A DNA stretch of 13,052 nucleotides, from assembly GCA_027021685.1 (NCBI GenBank), contig JALUTW010000155.1, positions 1 through 13,052 of the forward strand, in the 5' to 3' direction. The notes beneath the pieces are model-generated. The model was not told the DNA's origin. It searched no databases and saw only the letters and a list, made by a program, of their open reading frames with translations. Positions 5,973 to 12,219 of the stretch are shown piece by piece; the stretch's first letter is position 1; each line of letters begins with the position of its first letter. The translations under genes were made by a program, and so were the position numbers. Source of the stretch: Chromatiales bacterium (GTDB lineage Bacteria > Pseudomonadota > Gammaproteobacteria > CAMYNG01).

Positions 5973-8095
5973 GGAAGTGGCTGCTGCCGCTCCTGCTGTG
6001 CCCGGCCGTGGCGGCCGCCGCGGGCGACTTCACGCCCCCGTCCTGCGCCGGCGCGCCGCCGGCGCCGCCCCGGCTGCAACCGGCGCCGGCCACCGGTACC
6101 GGCCCCCGCGTCCTGGTGGAGGCCGACGAGGCCCGGGTGGAACGGGGCGGGCTCGGCATCTATCGCGGCGACGTACGGCTGCAATACGACGGCCTGTGGC
6201 TGGGCGCCGATCTGCTGCGTTACGACGATGCCACGGGCCGGGTCGAGGCCGAGGGGGGCGTGCGCCTGGTGCGCGGCGGGCTCGACCTCCAGGGCGAGCG
6301 CCTGCACTGGCTGCTGCAGACCGGGCACGGGGCACTGGACAAGGCCCGGTATTTCGTCACCGACCGCGGTGGTCGCGGCCGGGCCGATCGCATTGCCGTG
6401 GAAGGCCGCCGGCTGCTGAAGCTGGAGTCCGCCAGCTACACCACCTGCGATCCGGCCGACCCCGACTGGCTGCTTTCCGCCTCGCGCATCACCATCGATC
6501 GTGACACCCAGCAGGGCCATGCCCGCAACGTGGTATTGAAGTTCAAGGGACTGCCCCTGCTGTACCTGCCCTACCTGCGCTTTCCCGCCGGCAACGAGCG
6601 CCTGTCCGGTTTCCTGTTCCCGTCCGTGGGCGAGAGCGAACGCCTGGGCACGGAGGTGCGCATCCCCTACTACTGGAACATCGCGCCCGACATGGACGCG
6701 ACCCTGACGCCGCGCCACATGACCCGGCGTGGCACCATGCTCGAAGGGGAGTTCCGCTATCTCACCCCGCGCAGCAACGGCGAGATCCGCGGCGCCTGGC
6801 TGCCCGACGACCGCGTCGCCCGGCGCGAACGCGGCGAGCTGGGCTGGCGCCACCGCACCCGCTGGGACAACGGCTGGAGTGCGTCGCTCGACCTGGCCAC
6901 GGTCACCGACCCCGACTACCTGCAGGATTTCGGCAGCACCCTGGCCAGCACCAGCCTCACCCACCTGGAGCAGCGGGGCGAGGTCAACTGGACCTCGGCC
7001 CGCTGGACCTTCACCGCCCGGGCCCAGGGCTACAAGACCCTCACCGGCACGCCGCCGTTCCAGCGCCTGCCCCAGCTCGTCCTGTCCCGCACCCGCGATC
7101 CCGGCGACGGCCTGCACTGGCTGCTGGATGCGGAGCTGGTCAACTTCGATCACAGCAGCAGGACCCCGACGGGTACGCGGCTGGACCTGCAGCCGGGCGT
7201 GGCCTGGCGCTGGAGCCGGAGCTGGGGCCACCTGGAGCCGCGCCTGGTGTGGCGGCAGACCGCCTGGAAGCTGCGCGACACGGCGCCCGGCCAGGATCCC
7301 GAGCCCAGCCGCGGCCTGCCCGTGTTCAGCCTCGACGGCGGGCTGGTGTTCGAGCGCGGCACCACGGTGATCCAGACCCTGGAGCCGCGCCTCAAGTACA
7401 TCCATGTCCCCGAGCGGGACCAGGACGACCTGCCCAACTTCGACAGCGCCCCGCTCACCCCCACCCTGGACCTGCTGTTCGCCGAGTACCAGTTCACCGG
7501 CGCCGATCGCGTGGCCGCCGCCAACCGGGTGGCGGCCTCCGTGTTCACCCGCTGGTTCGACGGCCGCGGGCGCGAGCTGGCCGCGGCCGGGCTCGGCCAG
7601 TCCTTCGACCTCGAAACCCGGCCCGGCGAACCGGCCACCAGCAACCTGTTCGGCGAGTTCAGCGCCCGCCCCGACCCCCGCTGGGACCTGTCCCTGCGCA
7701 TGGAATGGGACCCGCGCCTGTCCACCGCCCGCCAGCACAATGCCCGCATCCGCTTCCAGTCGCGGCGCGGCGACGTGGTCAACCTGCGCTACCGGCGCGT
7801 GCGCGGGGAACTGGAGAACTGGGACGCGGGTCTGTTGTGGAAAATCTCGTCCCGCTGGCAGCTCCTGGCCCTGCGCCAGCACGACCTGCTGGCCGGGCGC
7901 GACACCGACACCGCGGTGGGCTTCCAGTACGACAGCTGCTGCTGGGGCGTGCGGGTGGTGTGGCGCGAGTTCGTCACCGACACCACCGGCACCCGCGACC
8001 GCGGGGTGTACCTGGAGCTGGCGCTCAAGGGCCTGTCCAGCCTGGGCAGCCGGCGCCAAATCAGCGACCTGCTGGAACGGGGTATACTACCGTGA
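5969..8095 (+). CDS. lptD: LPS-assembly outer-membrane protein LptD
   Basis: A 708-residue protein that, with the lipoprotein LptE, places lipopolysaccharide in the outer leaflet of the outer membrane. Seen: signal peptide at 1-18 (MRKWLLPLLLCPAVAAAA). A LptA/OstA-like beta-jellyroll follows at about 48-150 (VEADEARVERGGLGIYRGDV). A long beta-barrel extends from about 190 to the end, with FKGLPLLYLPYLRFPAGNER and SGFLFPSVGESERLGTEVRIPYYW motifs near its start. The four cysteines used for the two inter-domain disulfides of E. coli LptD are present: C26, C160 and the adjacent pair C657-C658. Length is slightly shorter than E. coli LptD (784). The start ATG overlaps the preceding stop, giving translational coupling, and this start yields a clean signal peptide. 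surA, whose product helps fold LptD, follows after 22 bases. Confidence 0.97.
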   Translation: MRKWLLPLLLCPAVAAAAGDFTPPSCAGAPPAPPRLQPAPATGTGPRVLVEADEARVERGGLGIYRGDVRLQYDGLWLGADLLRYDDATGRVEAEGGVRLVRGGLDLQGERLHWLLQTGHGALDKARYFVTDRGGRGRADRIAVEGRRLLKLESASYTTCDPADPDWLLSASRITIDRDTQQGHARNVVLKFKGLPLLYLPYLRFPAGNERLSGFLFPSVGESERLGTEVRIPYYWNIAPDMDATLTPRHMTRRGTMLEGEFRYLTPRSNGEIRGAWLPDDRVARRERGELGWRHRTRWDNGWSASLDLATVTDPDYLQDFGSTLASTSLTHLEQRGEVNWTSARWTFTARAQGYKTLTGTPPFQRLPQLVLSRTRDPGDGLHWLLDAELVNFDHSSRTPTGTRLDLQPGVAWRWSRSWGHLEPRLVWRQTAWKLRDTAPGQDPEPSRGLPVFSLDGGLVFERGTTVIQTLEPRLKYIHVPERDQDDLPNFDSAPLTPTLDLLFAEYQFTGADRVAAANRVAASVFTRWFDGRGRELAAAGLGQSFDLETRPGEPATSNLFGEFSARPDPRWDLSLRMEWDPRLSTARQHNARIRFQSRRGDVVNLRYRRVRGELENWDAGLLWKISSRWQLLALRQHDLLAGRDTDTAVGFQYDSCCWGVRVVWREFVTDTTGTRDRGVYLELALKGLSSLGSRRQISDLLERGILP

Positions 8096-8117
8096 TCACT
8101 CACGAGGCACGGCATCC

Positions 8118-9395
8118 ATGAAGCATTTCCTCCTCCTGCTGGCGCTGCTGCCGGCCGCGGCCGGCGCGCGGGTGGTCCCCCTGGACCACATCGTGGCGGT
8201 GGTCAACGACGACGTCATCACCGCCACCGAGCTCGACCACCGCATGACGGTCATCAAGCGCCAGCTCGCCCGGCGCAACGCCCGCCTGCCGGCCGACGAC
8301 ATCCTGCGCCGCCAGGTGCTGGAGCGCATGATCCAGGAGCAGCTCCAGCTCCAGCTCGCCCGCTCCATCGGCATCCGGGTGGACGACGAAACGCTCACCA
8401 CGGTCCTGTCCCGCATCGCCCGCGACAGCGGCATGGACCTGCTCCAGTTCCGCCGGGCGCTGGAGGCCGACGGCCTCGACTTCGCCGAGTTCCGCGAGAA
8501 CGTGCGCAACGAGATCATCATCGACCGCCTGCGCCAGCAGCGGGTGGAGCGCCGCATCTCGGTGACCGAGCAGGAGGTGAAGAACCAGCTCGCCCGCATG
8601 GAGCGCGACCGCGCGAGCCAGCTCGAGTACCGCCTGGCCCACATCCTCATCGCCCTGCCCGAGGCCGCCACGCCCGAGGTGGTGGCCGAGACCCGCCGCC
8701 GCGCCGAGAAGGTGCTGGAGAAACTCCGCGTCGGGGCCGACTTCGCCGCCACCGCGGCAGCGGTGTCCGACGGCCAGAAGGCGCTGGAGGGCGGCGACCT
8801 GGGCTGGCGCCGGGCCGGACAGCTCCCGCCCGCCTTCGCCAGTGCGGTGGAGAAGCTGGCCCCCGGCGAGGTGAGCGGGCTCATCCGCAGCTCCAGCGGC
8901 TTTCACATCCTCAAGCTGGTGGACAGGCGCCGGGGCGGAAAACGCCACGTGGTGGAACAGACCCTGGCCCGCCACATCCTCATCCGCACCGACGCGGTGA
9001 CCTCCGACGAACAGGCGCGCAGCCGGCTGGCGGACCTGCGCCGGCGCATCCTGGCCGGGGAAGACTTCGGCGAGCTGGCCCGCCGGTACTCCCAGGACAA
9101 GGCCTCGGCGGTGGAGGGCGGCAGCCTGGGATGGACCGAGCCCGGCCGGCTGGTGCCCCGCTTCCAGCAGGCTATGGATGCCCTGAAGCCGGGCCAGATC
9201 AGCGAGCCCTTCCGCACCCGCTACGGCTGGCACATCGTGCAGGTCATGGCCCGCCGCCAGCAGGACCTCACCGAGAAGATGCGCGAGCGCGAGGCCCGCA
9301 TGCTGGTCCACCGGCGCAAGACCGAGGAGGCGGTGCGCGACTGGCTGCGCCGGCTGCGCGACGAGGCCTACGTGGAAGTGCGCCTGGACGAGTAG
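8118..9395 (+). CDS. surA: Periplasmic chaperone and peptidyl-prolyl isomerase SurA
   Basis: A 425-residue periplasmic protein, close to E. coli SurA (428). It carries unfolded outer-membrane proteins, including LptD, to the BAM complex. Seen: signal peptide at 1-17 (ends AAAGA). The SurA N-terminal domain starts VPLDHIVAVVNDDVIT (20-35). Two parvulin domains lie at about 171-270 (YRLAHILIALPEA ... FHILKLVDR) and 281-380 (ARHILIRTD ... GGSLGWTEPG ... YGWHIVQVMAR). A basic helix closes the chaperone core. The ATG is preceded by GAGG at 8104-8107, 10 bases upstream. A TATACT hexamer at 8083-8088, at the end of lptD, could act as a weak extra promoter, but no -35 is visible. pdxA follows after 10 bases, so the genes are probably co-transcribed. 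Confidence 0.97.
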   Translation: MKHFLLLLALLPAAAGARVVPLDHIVAVVNDDVITATELDHRMTVIKRQLARRNARLPADDILRRQVLERMIQEQLQLQLARSIGIRVDDETLTTVLSRIARDSGMDLLQFRRALEADGLDFAEFRENVRNEIIIDRLRQQRVERRISVTEQEVKNQLARMERDRASQLEYRLAHILIALPEAATPEVVAETRRRAEKVLEKLRVGADFAATAAAVSDGQKALEGGDLGWRRAGQLPPAFASAVEKLAPGEVSGLIRSSSGFHILKLVDRRRGGKRHVVEQTLARHILIRTDAVTSDEQARSRLADLRRRILAGEDFGELARRYSQDKASAVEGGSLGWTEPGRLVPRFQQAMDALKPGQISEPFRTRYGWHIVQVMARRQQDLTEKMREREARMLVHRRKTEEAVRDWLRRLRDEAYVEVRLDE

Positions 9396-9405
9396 CGCCG
9401 CTTCC

Positions 9406-10398
9406 GTGGACACTCCCCTGCGCGTCGCATTCACCCCCGGCGAACCGGCCGGCATCGGCCCCGACCTGGCGGTGGCCCTGGCCCAGCGGCGCCTCCCCGC
9501 GGAGGTGGTGGCCGTGTGCGATCCGGATCTGCTGGCGGCGCGGGCCCGGGCCCTGGGCCTGCCCCTCACCGTGCGCGAGGCCGACTTCGGCCGCCCGCCG
9601 CAACCGGCGCCGCCCGGCACCCTCGCCTGCCTGCCCGTGCCCCTGTCGGCCGCGGCGGAACCGGGCCGGCCGGACCCGGCCAATGCCCGCTGCGTGCTCG
9701 ACACCCTGGATGCCGCCGTGGCCGCCTGCCGCGAGGGGCACTGCAGCGCGCTGGTCACCGGCCCCGTGCACAAGGCCATGATCAACGACGCCGGCATCAC
9801 CTTCACCGGGCACACCGAGTACCTGGCGGAGCTCACCGGCACCCCCCGGGTGGTGATGATGCTGGTGGCGGGCGACCTCCGCGTGGCCCTGGCCACCACC
9901 CACCTGCCCCTGCGCGAGGTCCCGGCCGCCATCACCCCGCAGCGGCTGGAGGGCGTGCTGAGGGTGCTGCACGCCGACCTGCAACGGCGTTTCGGCCTGC
10001 CCTCGCCGCGCATCGCCGTGCTGGGACTCAACCCCCATGCCGGCGAGGACGGCCACCTGGGCCGGGAGGAGCGCGACGTGATGGAACCGGTGCTGGAACG
10101 CCTGCGCGGCGAGGGCCTGGCCCTGGCCGGCCCCCTGCCCGCCGACACCGCCTTCACCCCGCCGGCCCTGGCCCGCTGCGACGTGGTGCTGGCCATGTAC
10201 CACGACCAGGGCCTGCCGGTGCTCAAGCACGCCGGCTTCGGCCGCGCGGTCAACGTCACCCTGGGCCTGCCCATGGTGCGCACCTCGGTGGACCACGGCA
10301 CCGCCCTGGAGCTGGCAGGCACCGGGCGCGCAGACACCGGCAGCCTGGAGGCCGCCCTGGCCCTGGCCCTGGCCCTGGCGCGCAGTGAGCCGCCGTGA
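9406..10398 (+). CDS. pdxA: 4-hydroxythreonine-4-phosphate dehydrogenase
   Basis: A 330-residue cytosolic enzyme of the DXP-dependent vitamin B6 pathway. It oxidises 4-phosphohydroxy-L-threonine with NAD; the product decarboxylates to 3-amino-2-oxopropyl phosphate, used by PdxJ. Seen: FTPGEPAGIGPD at 9-20. TGPVHKAMINDAGITFTGHT at 118-137 carries the substrate-binding H136 and T137. The metal ligands are H166 (ATTHLPL), H211 (LNPHAGEDG) and H266 (MYHDQGLPVLKH), at the same numbers as in the E. coli enzyme. Start is a GTG at 9406, fixed by the match to family N-termini; no strong Shine-Dalgarno is seen, so coupling to surA (10-base gap) is likely. The stop overlaps the ksgA GTG. Near the C-terminus a 6-base repeat encodes an Ala-Leu run. 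Confidence 0.97.
   Translation: MDTPLRVAFTPGEPAGIGPDLAVALAQRRLPAEVVAVCDPDLLAARARALGLPLTVREADFGRPPQPAPPGTLACLPVPLSAAAEPGRPDPANARCVLDTLDAAVAACREGHCSALVTGPVHKAMINDAGITFTGHTEYLAELTGTPRVVMMLVAGDLRVALATTHLPLREVPAAITPQRLEGVLRVLHADLQRRFGLPSPRIAVLGLNPHAGEDGHLGREERDVMEPVLERLRGEGLALAGPLPADTAFTPPALARCDVVLAMYHDQGLPVLKHAGFGRAVNVTLGLPMVRTSVDHGTALELAGTGRADTGSLEAALALALALARSEPP
10354..10377 (+). repeat. Four-copy GCCCTG hexanucleotide inside pdxA
   Basis: GCCCTG is repeated four times without change, encoding Ala-Leu pairs in the last helix of PdxA (residues 317-324). Copy-number change by slippage would add or remove two residues and keep the frame, so the protein would be lengthened or shortened only near its end. 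Confidence 0.9.
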
Positions 10399-11195
10399 GC
10401 GACCGCACCGGCCTGCGGCCGCGCAAGCGCTTCGGCCAGCACTTCCTCACCGACCGCCACTACGTGGACCGCATCCTGGCCGCGGTGGACCCGCGCCCCG
10501 GACAGCACCTGGTGGAGATCGGTCCCGGCCGCGGTGCCCTCACCTGCGACCTGCTGCGCGCCGCCGGGCGGCTGGACGCGGTGGAGCTGGACCGGGACCT
10601 CGTGCCCCTGCTGGAGCAGGCCTGCGCCGGGCTGGGCGAGCTGCACGTGTTCCAGACCGACGCCCTGCGGTTCGACTTCTGCGCCCTGGCCGGCGAGGGC
10701 GAACGCCTGCGCCTGGTGGGCAACCTGCCCTACAACATCTCCACCCCGCTGCTGTTCCACCTCACCACCCAGCGGCACTGCATCGCCGACTGCCACTTCA
10801 TGCTGCAGAAGGAAGTGGTGCAGCGCATCACCGCCCCGCCCGGCACCCCCCACTACGGGCGCCTGGGCGTGATGCTGGCCTGGGCCTGGCAGGCCACCCG
10901 CCTGTTCGACGTGCCCCCCGGCGCCTTCACCCCGCCGCCGCGGGTGGACTCGGCCGTGGTGCGCCTGGTGCCCCACGCGCGCCCGCCGGTGGCGGTGCGC
11001 GACGAGGCTGCCCTGGCCCGGGTGGTGGCCGCGGCCTTCGCACAGCGGCGCAAGACCCTGCGCAACAGCCTCAAGGGACTGCTGGACGAGGCCGCCATCC
11101 GCGCCGCAGGCATCAACCCCGGCCAGCGCCCCGAGCGCCTCACCCTGGAGGAATTCGCCCGCCTGGCCGACCAGGTCGCGGCCCGCGGCACGTAG
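10395..11195 (+). CDS. ksgA: 16S rRNA dimethyladenosine transferase (A1518/A1519)
   Basis: A 266-residue S-adenosylmethionine-dependent methyltransferase that dimethylates two adjacent adenines in helix 45 of 16S rRNA during late 30S assembly. Seen: RKRFGQHFLTD at 10-20. EIGPGRGALT at 41-50 is the SAM-binding motif I, VELDRD (63-68) is motif II, and GNLPYNIS at 109-116 is catalytic motif IV. The C-terminal domain contains PPGAFTPPPRVDSAVVRL and QRRKTLRNSLKG (218-229). Length matches E. coli KsgA (273). The GTG start is shared with the pdxA stop (GTGA), so translation is coupled. In many gammaproteobacteria apaG and apaH follow; here the operon ends and a repeat-filled gap begins. Confidence 0.97.
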   Translation: MSDRTGLRPRKRFGQHFLTDRHYVDRILAAVDPRPGQHLVEIGPGRGALTCDLLRAAGRLDAVELDRDLVPLLEQACAGLGELHVFQTDALRFDFCALAGEGERLRLVGNLPYNISTPLLFHLTTQRHCIADCHFMLQKEVVQRITAPPGTPHYGRLGVMLAWAWQATRLFDVPPGAFTPPPRVDSAVVRLVPHARPPVAVRDEAALARVVAAAFAQRRKTLRNSLKGLLDEAAIRAAGINPGQRPERLTLEEFARLADQVAARGT

Positions 11196-11210
11196 GGGGC
11201 ATTCGCCCCC
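11195..11210 (+). terminator. GC hairpin at the ksgA stop codon, weak terminator candidate
   Basis: GGGGGC (11195-11200) pairs with GCCCCC (11205-11210) around the loop ATTC, a perfect 6-bp stem beginning at the last base of the ksgA stop. No T-run follows, so it is not a standard intrinsic terminator. It may slow polymerase or guard the 3' end of the operon transcript. Confidence 0.35.
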
Positions 11211-11267
11211 GAACGCACCCGAGACCGCCTCCCGGCCGCGGTTTTCCGCCCTTGCAATGACAGTTTC

Positions 11268-11295
11268 AACGCAAAGGCGCAGAGAACGCAGAGAC
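11268..11295 (+). repeat. ACGCAGAG-type dispersed repeat cluster
   Basis: Units AACGCAAAGG, CGCAGAGAA and CGCAGAGAC follow each other at 8-10 base spacing. The last unit, CGCAGAGAC (11287-11295), recurs exactly at 11451-11459 in the same direction. The family is also present at 3224-3232 and 3378-3411, so it is dispersed and confined to non-coding gaps in this window. Confidence 0.75.
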
Positions 11296-11415
11296 TATCG
11301 TTGTAATCGAAATAAAATCGATATCAGTGAAATTCCAGCGGGCTGCCACGCGATGCGCGTCGTGCAAAGTCCCATCCGGTGCGTTCGCTGTGCCAACGGC
11401 ACCCTGTATCTGCCA

Positions 11416-11443
11416 TCTGTCTTCTGTCCTCCGTCTTCTGTCC
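11416..11443 (+). repeat. Four-unit heptanucleotide tandem array (TCTGTCY type)
   Basis: TCTGTCT, TCTGTCC, TCCGTCT, TCTGTCC in exact register. The 7-base period equals that of the GGGTGCT arrays at 1554 and 3126, but the sequence is unrelated. It lies between convergent genes, not in front of a start codon. Confidence 0.85.
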
Positions 11444-11549
11444 CCTGAATCGCAGAGACCCGCAGGGTGTGACCGCGCGGCGGTCGCACCTGAGCCACGG
11501 CCTGCCATGGGGCGGTGCGCGCAACCGTGCGCCCGAACCAGGTCCGGCC

Positions 11550-12194
11550 TCAGTCCCAGGGCGCGGTCCCCATCCCGGCCGCCAGCGCCTTCATGCGCTC
11601 CTCCAGCCGGAGCATGAATGCCCGCCTGTCGCCACCGGCGTACAGGGGCTCGCCCACGAACACGTCGCAGAAGAAAGGCACCAGCAGCGCTTCCCCCTTG
11701 GGCAGCGCCTTGCCCAGACCATGGAGAAAGACCGGGACGATGGGAACCTCGGGGTGGCGGGTGGCCAGCCGGGCGATGCCGCTCTTGAATCCGGACAGGC
11801 GTTCCGGTTCGCCCCGTGTCCCCTCGGGAAAAAAGATGAGCACCCGGCCCGCCTCCAGGGCCTGGTGACAGGGCGCCAGCGGATCACCGCCCTCCCCCGG
11901 CTCCGGCCGGCGGCGAATGGGCAGGATCCCGACCACCCGCAGCGCAAACCACGCCAGCACCCGGTTGCGCAGAAAGTAGTCCATCGCCGCCACCGGCTGC
12001 GCGACGCGGAATGCTCCGGGGGGAAGCAACGTCATCAGCACCATGGTATCGAGGTGGCTGTTGTGGTTCGCCACGATGACGGCTGGCCCTTGCCGCGGGA
12101 GGCGGTCGCGGTGCCGGACATTCAGGCCGAGTACGACGAGGACGACGAAGCGTACCACGACGCGGTAGAACACGAATCGCAGCCACCCGTTCAT
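11550..12194 (-). CDS. 1-acylglycerol-3-phosphate acyltransferase (PlsC-like)
   Basis: A 214-residue membrane-associated acyltransferase that adds a second acyl chain to lysophosphatidic acid, giving phosphatidic acid; other lysophospholipid acceptors are possible. Seen: a hydrophobic N-terminal segment at about 7-24. VANHNSHLDT at 41-50 is the catalytic NHX4D block (H44, D49). FFPEGTRGEPERLSGFKSG at 121-139 contains the glycerol-phosphate-binding EGTR and the FK-SG block. VPIVPVFLHG at 150-159 is the fourth block. The start chosen is the ATG at 12194 giving MNGWLRFVFYRVV. The frame is open further upstream, but that stretch overlaps the end of cdsA and has no family features. It lies 25 bases after the cdsA stop; its product is the substrate of CdsA, so the pair performs consecutive lipid steps. 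Whether it replaces or supplements a housekeeping PlsC is unknown. Confidence 0.9.
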   Translation of the reverse strand: MNGWLRFVFYRVVVRFVVLVVLGLNVRHRDRLPRQGPAVIVANHNSHLDTMVLMTLLPPGAFRVAQPVAAMDYFLRNRVLAWFALRVVGILPIRRRPEPGEGGDPLAPCHQALEAGRVLIFFPEGTRGEPERLSGFKSGIARLATRHPEVPIVPVFLHGLGKALPKGEALLVPFFCDVFVGEPLYAGGDRRAFMLRLEERMKALAAGMGTAPWD

Positions 12195-12219
12195 CACCCG
12201 ATGCCCACCCGCCACATTT

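Larger units (their letters stand above)
11196..11549. other. Repeat-rich convergent intergenic region between ksgA and the acyltransferase gene
   Basis: No gene is supported in these 354 bases between two converging operons. It contains the GC hairpin at 11195-11210, an ACGCAGAG-type cluster at 11268-11295, an AT-rich patch at about 11297-11330, a small hairpin GTGCC-AAC-GGCAC at 11390-11402, four TCTGTCY heptads at 11416-11443 and another CGCAGAGAC unit at 11451-11459. Bidirectional terminators would be expected here, yet none with a T-run is obvious. Confidence 0.7.

Noticed and set aside
5900..8059. A 719-codon open frame antisense to lptD
   Set aside because: Its composition (Gln/Gly/Ala-rich, no motifs) is that of a third-position GC shadow; lptD on the other strand has its signal peptide and four conserved cysteines.
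8083..8104. Strong internal promoter or operator before surA (TATACT, GTGATCAC palindrome)
   Set aside because: There is no -35 hexamer at normal spacing, and an 8-base palindrome is easily found by chance at a gene junction.
8100..10976. A 958-codon open frame on the minus strand
   Set aside because: It is the antisense of surA, pdxA and ksgA, which all have full family motifs. The translation has no recognisable domain.
11195..11210. Strong Rho-independent terminator for the lptD-ksgA operon
   Set aside because: The stem is only 6 bp and no T-run follows, so it was kept only as a weak candidate.
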